A stretch of 46,990 nucleotides of DNA from Subtercola sp. (GTDB lineage Bacteria > Actinomycetota > Actinomycetes > Actinomycetales > Microbacteriaceae). The notes beneath the pieces were generated by a model. That model searched no databases and was not told where the DNA came from. It was given only the letters and a program-made list of their open reading frames with translations. The stretch covers positions 1-46,990 of the forward strand of contig JAODBC010000065.1 of the NCBI GenBank assembly GCA_025463765.1, read 5' to 3'. The position numbers were made by a program, and so were the translations under genes. Positions 32,347 to 40,747 of this stretch are shown here, piece by piece (within the stretch, counting starts at the first letter, position 1; the number at the start of each line of letters is the position of its first letter).

Positions 32347-32405
32347 AGCTCTAATCTAGTGCTAGCGTGAATTAGTAAGCCAGCTGACTATTGGAGGTCC
32401 GCGTC
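32347..32405. promoter_or_regulatory. Divergent marR/tspO control region
   Basis: It contains the marR -10 (TAGATT, minus strand, 32358-32353) and the tspO ribosome binding site GGAGG (32393-32397). CTAAT (32351-32355) and ATTAG (32371-32375) form an inverted pair around GTGCTAGCG, a plausible MarR operator overlapping both promoters. Confidence 0.45.
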
Positions 32406-33383
32406 ATGCCTGCCAACACTTCGACCGCATTACCGACCGGCACGCCCGCCGACATCGTGCGGCAGATCGTCGTTCTCCTCAGCGCCGTCATCGCGGTCGT
32501 CGGCTCGTTCATCGGTTCGGGCGCCGCAGGCGGCACTCCCATCGCCCAAGCGGCCGGCGGCGCGCTCGGGGCCGACGCCACCCTCATCGCGCCCGCCGTT
32601 CCCGCCTTCCTCATCTGGACCCCTATCTACGCCGGCCTCGTCGCCTACGCCATCTGGCAGCTGCTCCCTCGCCGGCGAGCGGATGCCCGGCAGCGCACGC
32701 TCGGCTACCCCATCGCCGTGACGCTGCTGCTCAACGCTGCCTGGATCCTGAGCGTGCAGGCGGGCCTGCTCGCCCTGAGCGCCGTCGTCATCGTGGTGTT
32801 GCTCGCTGCGCTCTGCGTGACGTACGCCTTGGTGCTGCGAACGCGGCCGCGCGCGGGTTCGGGTTCGGGTTCGGGTTCGCATTCGATCGTCGAGACGGTA
32901 ATCGTCGACGGCACCCTCGGCCTCTACCTCGGCTGGGTGTCGATCGCCACGGCCGCGAACCTGACCGCGCTCTTTCAGCAGTCGGGGTTCACGGGCTTCG
33001 GATGGTCGGCCACCGCCTGGGGCGTCGCCGTGGTCATCGTGGCCGGGGCGGTCGGCGTGCTGCTGGCGTTCTGGTCGCGCGGCCGGCTCACTCCCGCCGT
33101 CGCCCTGGCCTGGGGACTCGCCTGGGTCGGCGTCTCCCGGCTCACCGGGTCACTCGATTCCACGGCCGTCGGGGTGACGGCACTCATCGCGGCGGCGATT
33201 GTGCTGCTGGTGACCATCGTCGTTCGTGTTCGTACCGCGCGGGCGCTGCCGGTCGACGGTGCCGGTCGAGCAGCGGAGCCCCGGGCATCCGCTCGCCCGG
33301 CCGCCGGGCCACCCGCTGCGGCACCGTCGGCGGCACCTGCTGCGGCACCTGCTGCGGGCACCGCGTCAGGCGGCAGAGCATGA
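32406..33383 (+). CDS. TspO/MBR-like membrane protein
   Basis: A 325-residue protein, longer than the 150-160 of classic TspO. The family blocks WTPIYAGLVAYAIWQ (about 79-93), NAAWILSVQAGLLALS and YLGWVSIATAANLTALF are clear. Extra C-terminal membrane helices and an Ala/Pro-rich tail follow, as in the extended actinobacterial form. TspO proteins bind porphyrins and other hydrophobic ligands. A (GGGTTC)4 repeat at 32855-32878 encodes a Gly-Ser linker. The start is ATG 32406 behind GGAGG. Its stop overlaps the MFS start (ATGA), so the two are coupled. Confidence 0.82.
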   Translation: MPANTSTALPTGTPADIVRQIVVLLSAVIAVVGSFIGSGAAGGTPIAQAAGGALGADATLIAPAVPAFLIWTPIYAGLVAYAIWQLLPRRRADARQRTLGYPIAVTLLLNAAWILSVQAGLLALSAVVIVVLLAALCVTYALVLRTRPRAGSGSGSGSHSIVETVIVDGTLGLYLGWVSIATAANLTALFQQSGFTGFGWSATAWGVAVVIVAGAVGVLLAFWSRGRLTPAVALAWGLAWVGVSRLTGSLDSTAVGVTALIAAAIVLLVTIVVRVRTARALPVDGAGRAAEPRASARPAAGPPAAAPSAAPAAAPAAGTASGGRA

Positions 33384-35014
33384 GCATGACCTCGTCGCGC
33401 GCCCGCTGGGCGGGGCTCGTGTTCATCAGCGTGGGGGTCGCGCTGATCATCGTCGACTCGACGATCGTGAACGTGGCGATTCCGTCGATTATCGACGACC
33501 TCGGCATCAGTTCGACGCAGGTGCAGTGGGTGCAGGAGTCGTACACCCTCGTGTTCGCTGCCCTGTTGCTGGTGTTCGGCACGCTGGCCGACCGGTACGG
33601 GCGACGACTGCTGCTCGTGACAGGCGTCGCCGTGTTCGCCGCGGCCTCCGTTCTGGCCGCTCTGGCACCGTCGGGCGAGCTGCTCATCGCGGCGCGGGTC
33701 ATTCAGGGCGTGGGCGGCGCGATGGTGCTGCCGACCACTTTGTCGCTGATCAATGCGAACTTTCGCGGACGCGAACGCGCCCTCGCCTTCGCCGTCTGGG
33801 GGTCGACGATCGGCGGCATGACCGCCCTCGGGCCGCTGCTCGGTGGCTGGCTCACCACGTACTTCTCCTGGCGCTGGGCGTTCGGTATCAATATTCCGCT
33901 GGGCATCATCGTCATCGTCGGCGTGCTCGTCTTCGTGCCCGAGTCACGCGACGAGAACTCGCAGCGACGGGTCGACGTGGTCGGGGCGGTTCTGTCGGTG
34001 CTGACCAGCGCCTCGCTGGTGTTCGGCCTGATCGAAGGCCGCAGCTACGGCTGGTTCTTCACCGCATCGCCCGCGCCCACACTTGCCGGAGTCACCTGGC
34101 CACTCGCCATTTCGCCGATTCCGTTCGCCTTCGCCGTGACTCTCGTGGCCGGGGTCTGCTTCGTGCTCTGGGGCCGCCGGCGTCAGCGGGCCGGCAAGAG
34201 CACGATGCTGGCCTTCGACCTCTTCGCGATTGCGTCGTTTCGCAACGGCAACATCGCGGCCATGATCGTCGCTCTCGGCGAGTTCGGCATTATCTTGTCG
34301 CTGCCGCTCTGGCTGCAGAACGTGCTGGGGTATTCGGCGGTGCAGACGGGCCTGATCATCCTCGCGCTGGCGATCGGATCGTTCGTGGCAAGCGGATTCG
34401 CCGGAGCATTCGGCAACCGCATCGCGCCCGTAGTGATCGTTCGTGTCGGTCTCGCCGCCGAGATCGTGGGCGTCGCGGGCCTCGGCTTCGTCATCTCGCC
34501 GACCACCGACTGGGGCATTTTGGTGCCGTTCCTGTTCGTCTACGGGTTCGGCGTCGGCCTCGCCACAGCGCAGCTGACCGGCGTGGTGCTGCGCGATGTT
34601 CCGGTCGAGCAGAGCGGGCAAGGCTCGGGCACCCAATCGACATCGCGGCAGATCGGTTCTGCGCTCGGCATCGCCATTCTCGGCACCATCTTGTTCACCA
34701 CGACCGGTGCAGCCCTCGACGCGTCGCTCGCCTCGCAGGGGGTACCGGATGCCCAGCGAACCTCGCTCGTCTCCGCGGTGGTCGACAGCTCGGGTGCGGC
34801 CATCGCGGGGCTGGCCGCCTCGCCTGCGACCGTCGCTGTGGCGACAGACGCGAAGGCGGCGTTCAGCACGGGTACGCAGTTGGCAGCCTTTTCGGCAGCG
34901 GGGTTCCTCGTGATCGGGTTTCTGGCGACACTCTCGCTGGGCGGCACCCGCGGCGGGAGTGTTTCAGCCGAGCCTGCTTCAGCACGAGGAGGGGACACGA
35001 AGACCAGGGAATAA
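33380..35014 (+). CDS. MFS transporter, DHA2 (14-helix) drug-efflux type
   Basis: A 544-residue proton-driven exporter. The first helix motif VALIIVDSTIVNVAIPSI and motif A GTLADRYGRRLLL are typical of the DHA2 family, as are VIQGVGGAMVLPTTLSLI, GPLLGGWL and ASQSTSRQIG-like SGTQSTSRQIGSALGI. About 14 membrane segments are visible. The substrate is unknown, probably drugs or toxic metabolites. It is translated from an ATG that overlaps the tspO stop, and both are probably repressed by the divergent MarR. The frame is open far upstream, but that part is antiparallel coding noise. Confidence 0.92.
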   Translation: MSMTSSRARWAGLVFISVGVALIIVDSTIVNVAIPSIIDDLGISSTQVQWVQESYTLVFAALLLVFGTLADRYGRRLLLVTGVAVFAAASVLAALAPSGELLIAARVIQGVGGAMVLPTTLSLINANFRGRERALAFAVWGSTIGGMTALGPLLGGWLTTYFSWRWAFGINIPLGIIVIVGVLVFVPESRDENSQRRVDVVGAVLSVLTSASLVFGLIEGRSYGWFFTASPAPTLAGVTWPLAISPIPFAFAVTLVAGVCFVLWGRRRQRAGKSTMLAFDLFAIASFRNGNIAAMIVALGEFGIILSLPLWLQNVLGYSAVQTGLIILALAIGSFVASGFAGAFGNRIAPVVIVRVGLAAEIVGVAGLGFVISPTTDWGILVPFLFVYGFGVGLATAQLTGVVLRDVPVEQSGQGSGTQSTSRQIGSALGIAILGTILFTTTGAALDASLASQGVPDAQRTSLVSAVVDSSGAAIAGLAASPATVAVATDAKAAFSTGTQLAAFSAAGFLVIGFLATLSLGGTRGGSVSAEPASARGGDTKTRE

Positions 35015-35048
35015 TTGTGTAACAATCTTGGGCGGATTGTGTAACAAT
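35014..35048 (+). promoter_or_regulatory. Twin 13-bp palindromic operators
   Basis: ATTGTGTAACAAT occurs twice without change (35014-35026 and 35036-35048). Each is a perfect inverted repeat ATTGT-GTA-ACAAT. The centres are 22 bases apart, two helical turns. The second overlaps the presumed -10 (AACAAT), 6 bases before the ATG at 35055. A GntR-type repressor gene is the second gene of the operon and the best candidate for binding. Confidence 0.7.
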
Positions 35049-35054
35049 GTTGAG

Positions 35055-36116
35055 ATGACGAGGGCGAGTGGGCGGGCATCCGCAGTTCTTGTCGTCGGCG
35101 CGGCGGTGTGTTTCGGTACGACCGGAACCGCGCAGGCGCTGGGAGGCACCGGCGCGAGCGCACTCTCGCTCGGGGCCGCGCGCATCGTGTTCGGCGGGGC
35201 GTTGCTGGCGCTCATCGCGCTCGTGACGGTTCTGCACGGGCGATCTCTGCGGCGGCCCGCGGGCGGGCATCCATCGGGTCGACCGACATGGGGTCGACTG
35301 ACGCTGCGGCGACCGACACTGCCGCGACTGATGCTGCGGCGACTGGCGCCGCTCGGCCTCGTGGCGATCGGGGCGCTCGGGGTGGCCGTTTACCAGCCGG
35401 CATTCTTCACCGGCACCAGTCAGAACGGCGTCGCTGTCGGCACACTCGTGGCTCTCGGGTCGGCTCCCGTGCTGACAGGTCTGCTCGAGTGGATCGTGCT
35501 GCGGCGAGCGCCGGGCATGCGCTGGGCCCTCGCGACCGCCGTCGCCGCGCTCGGCGTTGCTGCGCTGTCGGGGGCGTTCGCGGGACTGTTGACCGGCGCC
35601 GCATCGACTGGCTCAGCGAGCGACGGAGCGGCACCCGGCTCTGCCATCACACCCCTTGGGCTTGTCGCCTCTCTTGCGGCGGGCCTCAGCTACGCCGTCT
35701 ACGCCACAAGCAGCAAGGCGCTGCTCGACCGCGGCTGGGCGCCTTCGATCGTGATGGGCACGACCTTCGGCGCGGCGGCCCTCATCATGACGCCCGTTCT
35801 GCTCAGCACCGACCTCACGTGGATGTTCACGGCTCACGGGGCGCTCACCGTTGGCTGGCTGGCGGTCGTCACCACCGCGCTGGCGTACACACTCTTCGCC
35901 CGTGGTTTGCGCAACCTCACCGCATCTCGGGCCGCTACCCTCACCCTCGTCGAGCCCCTGACAGCGACCATTCTCGGAGTTGTCGTCTTGGGCGAGCAGT
36001 TCACGGCTTCGACGATCGTCGGCCTCGTGCTGCTCGTGCTCGGGCTCGGCATCCTGACCGTCGCATCGCCGCGGCGTGGCGTGGCCATCTCATCTGTGGC
36101 AAGCGACGCACCATGA
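35055..36116 (+). CDS. EamA/DMT family transporter
   Basis: A 353-residue protein with ten membrane segments in two EamA halves: AVCFGTTGTAQALG through GVAVYQPAFFTGT, then LAAGLSYAVYATSSKALLD through LVEPLTATILGVVVLGE. Members move amino acids, nucleotide sugars or small metabolites, mostly outward. Residues about 62-96 are a low-complexity basic loop (R/L/P/T). The start is ATG 35055 with no leader. The stop overlaps the GntR start by four bases, so transporter and regulator are coupled. Confidence 0.9.
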   Translation: MTRASGRASAVLVVGAAVCFGTTGTAQALGGTGASALSLGAARIVFGGALLALIALVTVLHGRSLRRPAGGHPSGRPTWGRLTLRRPTLPRLMLRRLAPLGLVAIGALGVAVYQPAFFTGTSQNGVAVGTLVALGSAPVLTGLLEWIVLRRAPGMRWALATAVAALGVAALSGAFAGLLTGAASTGSASDGAAPGSAITPLGLVASLAAGLSYAVYATSSKALLDRGWAPSIVMGTTFGAAALIMTPVLLSTDLTWMFTAHGALTVGWLAVVTTALAYTLFARGLRNLTASRAATLTLVEPLTATILGVVVLGEQFTASTIVGLVLLVLGLGILTVASPRRGVAISSVASDAP

Positions 36117-36805
36117 CGATCGAACCGGTTCAGACCACCCACAAACAACCGGCGGCGACCGCGGTCGAGAGGCTGCGCGGCGAGCTGCGCGAGCGCATCC
36201 TGAGCGGCGACCTCGCGGCCGGCACCCCGCTTCGCGAAGAGGCCCTCTCGGCCGAATACCAGCTCGGCCGGCACACCGTGCGAGCAGCACTTCGGCAGTT
36301 GGCGGCTGAGCGGCTGGTGAGCATCCAGCCGTACTCCGGAGCCCGCGTGACCCTGCTCGACGACGACGAGGTGCGGGCGCTCATGCAGCTGCGCTCGGCG
36401 CTCGAAGGCGAGGCGGTGCGGCTTCTGAACCGGCAGGCGCAAGCGATCGAGACGGGTCAGACGCATCTTCTCACTCGCGTCTACAGCGCGAACGACGAGC
36501 TCAGGCGAGTGTGCCGCGACTCCCCCGGCGACCGTTCGGCCATCGAGTCCGCACACGCCAGGCTGCACCATGCCATCGTCGAAGCCGCCGGCAGCCCCCG
36601 AATCACGCAAGCCCACGCCCAACTCGAGGCCGAAACCATCCTGTTTCTCGCCCAGCTGAGGCAGGTTCTCGATGCCGAAGAGATGATCCGCCAGCACGAC
36701 CAACTCGTCTCCGACCTGCTCCTCCGCGGAGAATACGCCATCCACGAGCACCTCGAACGAGCTGCCGACCAGCTCATCGCCGCGCGCGCCGCGCCGGCCG
36801 GCTGA
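36113..36805 (+). CDS. GntR family regulator with FCD-type domain
   Basis: A 230-residue regulator. The N-terminal winged helix has VERLRGELRERILSGDLAAGTPLREEALSAEY and GRHTVRAALRQLAAERLVSIQPYSGARV. The C-terminal all-helical FCD-like effector domain has ALMQLRSALEGEAVRLL, HARLHHAIVEAAGSPRI and HDQLVSDLL. FCD members bind carboxylic acids or amino acids with a metal. It is the second gene of the EamA operon, which carries twin palindromes at its promoter, so it likely regulates its own operon. The start is ATG 36113 in an ATGA overlap. Confidence 0.9.
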   Translation: MTIEPVQTTHKQPAATAVERLRGELRERILSGDLAAGTPLREEALSAEYQLGRHTVRAALRQLAAERLVSIQPYSGARVTLLDDDEVRALMQLRSALEGEAVRLLNRQAQAIETGQTHLLTRVYSANDELRRVCRDSPGDRSAIESAHARLHHAIVEAAGSPRITQAHAQLEAETILFLAQLRQVLDAEEMIRQHDQLVSDLLLRGEYAIHEHLERAADQLIAARAAPAG

Positions 36806-36881
36806 CGCCGGAAACTGACGTGCCGAACTACCGCGCACTCGCTGCGGGCGGTGCCCGCGCGGTCAGGGCGCGGGGCCGAGG

Positions 36882-37651
36882 CTACTGCTGCGGAGCCGCG
36901 TTCGCGCGGGCCGCCGCGGCGGCGATCGCCGAAAGCAAGGGCGGAACGTCGAGCCGCGGCACGACCGCCTCGATGAGCGACAGGCCCGAGACGTTCGCCC
37001 GGGCATCCACCAGTGCCCGCTGCAGGGCGTCGACCGTTTCGACGCGGGCGGTACGGATGCCCGGCGCATCCCGCGCGAAAGCCTGTGGCAGCGCGGTCCA
37101 GTTCCAGGCGGCGATGTCGTTGAAGGCAGCGTTCGGGCCGTGAATGGCACGCTCGACCGTATAGCCGTCGTTGTTCACCACGACGATGATGGGGGCGAGG
37201 CCCTGACGCGTCATCGTGCCGAGCTCGGCGATCGTGAGTTGCGCGGCCCCGTCTCCGATGAGCAGCACCGGGCGCCGTTCGGGCGCCGCCAGGGCTGCAC
37301 CCAGCAGGGCCGGCAACGAGAACCCGATGGATGCCCAGAGCGGCTGACCCACGAACACAACGTCGTGCGGCAGACGATGGGCGCCCATGCCATAGAACGA
37401 GGTGCCCTGGTCGGCCAGCACCAGATCGCCGGGCTCGAGCGCGTCGCACACCACGTCCCAGAGCGAGTTCTGGTCGAGGGGTGTGCTCTTGCCGCGATTG
37501 TCAGCCGAAGATATGCCTGTACCGGCATGTGCGATGCGAACGTGCGAGAAGGCCGACGCGGCGCGCGGCGAAGCGGTGGGCGGGTTCGCCGACAGGATGC
37601 CCGTAAGGGCTGCGAGCGTATCACCCAGGTCGATCTCGCCGAACTCGACAC
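36882..37651 (-). pseudogene. Thiamine-diphosphate 2-keto-acid decarboxylase, C-terminal half only
   Basis: The fragment starts inside the family at about FGEIDLGDTLAALTG. It continues through SLWDVVCDALEPGDLVLADQGTSFYG, ASIGFSLPALLGAALA and the cofactor-binding IGDGAAQLTIAELG through VVNNDGYTVERAIHG. It matches indolepyruvate/pyruvate decarboxylase-type enzymes, which are about 550 residues long; the first 300 or so are missing. Upstream of about 37651 the DNA is instead the antisense of nagB. Loss of the substrate-binding half of the dimer should inactivate it. A reading frame remains open (GTG 37691), but its first residues are not family sequence. Confidence 0.75.
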
Positions 37652-37655
37652 CGGC

Positions 37656-38432
37656 CACGTCATCGTCGAAAACGCCACGGCGGCCGGCCACCTCGCCGCC
37701 GACGCCATCGTGCGGCTCATCGCGCGCAAACCCGATGCGGTGCTCGGTCTCGCTACCGGGTCGACTCCCCTGTCAACCTACACCGCCCTCGTCGAGCGTG
37801 CGCATGCGGAAGCCCTCGATCTGAGCGAGGTACGCGGTTTTGCACTCGACGAGTACCTCGGGTTGCAGCCAGGTCACCCGGAGAGCTACCGAGCGGTCAT
37901 CACCCGCGAGGTCGTCGAGCCGTTGGGGCTGACGGCGGCGAACATCCACACCCCCGACGCATCACCCGAGACCATCGAGACCGCCGGCGACGCCTACGAG
38001 CGGGCCATCATCGCGGCCGGTGGTGTCGACCTGCAGATTCTCGGCATCGGCACCGACGGGCACGTCGGGTTCAACGAGCCCGGGTCGTCGTTCGCGTCGC
38101 TCACTCGCGTGAAGACACTCACCGAGCAGACCCGCCGCGACAATGCGCGGTACTTCGAGAGCCTGGATGCCGTACCGATGCACTGCATCACGCAGGGTCT
38201 CGGCACCATCCGCCGCGCGCGGCACCTCGTGCTGCTGGCGTTCGGGGCCGCCAAGGCCGCAGCGATCGCCGCTGCTGTGGAGGGGCCTGTCACTGCGAGC
38301 CAGCCGGGGTCGGTCATCCAGTTGCACCCGCACACCACCGTGCTCGTCGACGAAGACGCCGCCGCCGACCTCGTGAACGCCGACTACTACCGGCACGCCT
38401 GGGCGAACCGCCCCGCCTGGCAGCAACTCTGA
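37656..38432 (+). CDS. nagB: Glucosamine-6-phosphate deaminase lacking a recognisable start
   Basis: The enzyme turns glucosamine-6-phosphate into fructose-6-phosphate and ammonia. The body is intact: HVIVENATAAGHLAADAI, LGLATGSTPLSTYTALV, FALDEYLGL, LGIGTDGHVGFNEPGSS with the catalytic Asp/His pair, and GAAKAAAIAAAVEGPVTAS. Family sequence begins at about His 37656, and no ATG, GTG or TTG lies in frame near it. The nearest in-frame ATG (37527) is within antisense of the decarboxylase fragment and would add 43 foreign residues. The promoter and first few codons are therefore missing. The gene may be silent or expressed as an extended protein. Confidence 0.85.
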   Translation, partial: HVIVENATAAGHLAADAIVRLIARKPDAVLGLATGSTPLSTYTALVERAHAEALDLSEVRGFALDEYLGLQPGHPESYRAVITREVVEPLGLTAANIHTPDASPETIETAGDAYERAIIAAGGVDLQILGIGTDGHVGFNEPGSSFASLTRVKTLTEQTRRDNARYFESLDAVPMHCITQGLGTIRRARHLVLLAFGAAKAAAIAAAVEGPVTASQPGSVIQLHPHTTVLVDEDAAADLVNADYYRHAWANRPAWQQL

Positions 38433-38495
38433 CAGGGGCGCGAGCGACACAGCCGGTTGCCAGCTGAAAGGAAAGAGATCTGACATCATCATAAG

Positions 38496-40043
38496 GTGAT
38501 CTTTCTTCATTTTGTGAGTCGGCGTGGCCTCTGGCTGGTCGGTGGCGTGGTGGCCCTCGGTGCCGCCGTGCGTATCGCGCTGATCTTCTCGCCCTCATTC
38601 ACCCTCGACGCCGACAAAGCCGTCGTCTACCTCATGGCCGTGCGACAGGCACACGGCGAGTTCTCTGCACTGTTCTGGGGCCAGGCTTACGGCGGCACCC
38701 TCATTTCGACGCTGGCGGGCGCGCTGATGTGGGCCAGTTCGGTCGCGACTCCCTTGTTCGTGCTCGGGGTGACACTCGCGATGACGCTGACCGCCGCTCT
38801 GCTGCTGTGGCGCATCGGTGTCGTGTCGCTCGGTCGCGCGCCCGCTTTCGTCGCGCTCACGGTCTTTCTCTTTCCCGGAGCCTTTCTGCTGCGACAGTCC
38901 GTCGACGATGGCGGCTTCTACGCCTCGAGCCTGTTGTTCGCCCTCACCGCCATCTGGCTGGCCGTCGACAACCACATCGCTACCCGTCTGCCGCAACCGG
39001 CACGCACAGCACTGATCGGGCTCGCCATCGGCGTCGCGCTCTGGTGTTCTCCCATGGGCTTCGCGCTGGCCGTTCCCGCGGTCGGCGTGCACCTGCGCAC
39101 GTCGCCGCGCCTGCGCAAACTGCTCACGCTCTGCGCCGCCGCACTGCTCGGCGCGGCGCCCTTCCTCGTCGCCACCGCGGTGCAGACCGTGGGCGGCGCT
39201 TCGGGCTCACACCTCCTCTCACCCTCCGCGCCGGTCGCACTCTCGGGCCTGACCGACCGCATTCGAACCCTCCTGCTTCAGATGCTGCCGGCGGGTCTGC
39301 CGTTCGGCGGCACTGCGCCCGCCAAGGTCGTGACCGCAGCCGCCGCAGTGCTCCTTCTGACAGTGCTGCTTCGGGCACTGCACGACACGAGCGGGGCCGC
39401 GTTCGCCCTCGCGGCCGGCGCCGCACTGTTTCTTCTGCTGCTGACCGCGTCAGGCAACCTGGTCGATGGCAGCGCTGACCGGTATGACGAATTCTTGCTG
39501 CCTGCCCTCAGCTACGGGGCCGCCTCGCTGGTCGCCGTGGCAGGTCGTCGTCTTCGAAAGGCCGTGATCCCGGTCGTTACGGCGGCGGCGGTCGCCGCCA
39601 CCGCCGTCGTTCTCGCTCAGACGATGTGGGTCACCGAGCTGGGGCCGAATCAGCTCGTCGCATCGCCGCTGGCACCGGGAATCGCGCCGGCGGCACGCTT
39701 CGGCCACGATGCCGAGCTGATTTCGAGCTACCTCGCGAGTGCGCACGTCACCGGTGTTTGGGCCACCTACTGGCTGTCGTATCGCATTGCGGCGGCGAGC
39801 GCCGGCTCCATCACCGTGGCCGACATCGAGTTCGACCGCTACCCGCCCGCCCGCGCCGTCGTGGCAGCGGCGAGCCCCGGCGTGATCGTCGTTGCCAGAG
39901 GCTCGAGCGAACAGGTCGCCCTTGCCGCGTCGACAGCTCGTCTCACCCCGAGCAATGAGGTCGAGATCGGCGGTGCGAGCATCTTCTTCTACGATCATCC
40001 GGTCGGCGAAGCGCAGCTGCAGGCTCTGTTACCGAACGGATGA
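38496..40043 (+). CDS. Multi-pass membrane protein, GT-C glycosyltransferase-like
   Basis: A 515-residue protein with about 11-12 membrane segments. The first loop, FSPSFTLDADKAVVYLMA, places acidic residues after helix 1 as in GT-C enzymes (ArnT/PMT type) that use polyprenyl-phosphate sugars. A second extracellular loop has WGQAYGGTLIS. The C-terminal 130 residues form a soluble domain (SSYLASAHVTGVWATYWLSYR). The assignment to GT-C rests on the layout and the loop-1 acids only. The start is GTG 38496; there is no Shine-Dalgarno sequence at proper distance. It lies 63 bases after nagB on the same strand and 18 bases from the convergent TetR gene. Confidence 0.7.
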   Translation: MIFLHFVSRRGLWLVGGVVALGAAVRIALIFSPSFTLDADKAVVYLMAVRQAHGEFSALFWGQAYGGTLISTLAGALMWASSVATPLFVLGVTLAMTLTAALLLWRIGVVSLGRAPAFVALTVFLFPGAFLLRQSVDDGGFYASSLLFALTAIWLAVDNHIATRLPQPARTALIGLAIGVALWCSPMGFALAVPAVGVHLRTSPRLRKLLTLCAAALLGAAPFLVATAVQTVGGASGSHLLSPSAPVALSGLTDRIRTLLLQMLPAGLPFGGTAPAKVVTAAAAVLLLTVLLRALHDTSGAAFALAAGAALFLLLLTASGNLVDGSADRYDEFLLPALSYGAASLVAVAGRRLRKAVIPVVTAAAVAATAVVLAQTMWVTELGPNQLVASPLAPGIAPAARFGHDAELISSYLASAHVTGVWATYWLSYRIAAASAGSITVADIEFDRYPPARAVVAAASPGVIVVARGSSEQVALAASTARLTPSNEVEIGGASIFFYDHPVGEAQLQALLPNG

Positions 40044-40061
40044 TCGGGTACCGCGCCGGCG

Positions 40062-40667
40062 TCAGGCAGACTGCTCGGCCGAGAGCTTTCGCACCATGTC
40101 GAGCTTCTCCGGAAATACGCACTGCATCATTTCACGCACGTCGGGGTCACCCTCGAACTCGTCGGCCATGTCGAGCCCGATCATCGTATTGATCAGCATG
40201 CCGAAAGCCAGAAACTGCTGAACCTGGTCGGCGTCGAAACCCGCCTCGTCGCGCAGAAACCGGTACACCGCCATGAAGCCGTGCCGCGCGGCCGCACCGA
40301 TGACGGGCTCACGCCCCAGCACGAAGGCGTGCATGAGCGAGAGCAACAGGCCGTGCTGGTTCAGCTGGTTGACGTACGCCAGCCCCATGCGTCGCTCGAG
40401 CGGCACATCGGAATCGGTGTCGTCGAGGGCGCTGCGGAATCCGGCCAGCAGCAGCGCGAGGGCGCGGTTGATCACGTCGAGAAAGAGCTGCTCTTTGGTT
40501 CCGAACAGACGCACCACATACGGCTGGCTCACGCCGGCGGCCTTCGCGACATCGGCCGTCGTCGTTCCGACGTAACCGCTCTTGCCGAACACATCGGTCG
40601 CCGCCTGCAGAATCAGCTCGCGTCGCTCGTCGCTGCGCATACGCGTTTGGGGAAGTTCAGAAGCCAT
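40062..40667 (-). CDS. TetR family transcriptional regulator
   Basis: A 201-residue repressor. The N-terminal helix-turn-helix is RRELILQAATDVFGKSGYVGTTTADV and AKAAGVSQPYVVRLFGTKEQLF. The C-terminal ligand domain has a short conserved segment, LLLSLMHAFVLGR. It is divergent from a DHA2 exporter, its probable target. The start is ATG 40667; TACCAT ends 6 bases upstream, so its own mRNA is leaderless and the promoter sits in the operator region. Confidence 0.93.
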   Translation of the reverse strand: MASELPQTRMRSDERRELILQAATDVFGKSGYVGTTTADVAKAAGVSQPYVVRLFGTKEQLFLDVINRALALLLAGFRSALDDTDSDVPLERRMGLAYVNQLNQHGLLLSLMHAFVLGREPVIGAAARHGFMAVYRFLRDEAGFDADQVQQFLAFGMLINTMIGLDMADEFEGDPDVREMMQCVFPEKLDMVRKLSAEQSA

Positions 40668-40673
40668 ATTGAC

Positions 40674-40717
40674 ATGGTATCAGTCGATAACTAAAGTCTA
40701 AGTAATCGTTCGATAAC
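40674..40717. promoter_or_regulatory. TetR/MFS divergent control region with two operator copies
   Basis: ATCAGTCGATAAC (40679-40691) and ATCGTTCGATAAC (40705-40717) are matching 13-bp direct repeats, 26 bases apart; each contains an imperfect inverted repeat around CGAT. The first overlaps the tetR -10 (TACCAT, minus strand, 40679-40674). Confidence 0.55.
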
Positions 40718-40747
40718 AACCGCCCTCTTCTCTGAATCGAGACGACA

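Noticed and set aside
37140..37655. Long plus-strand N-terminal extension of nagB
   Set aside because: The extension is the antisense of the thiamine-diphosphate decarboxylase fragment and has no family similarity. Only the part from about 37656 is NagB.
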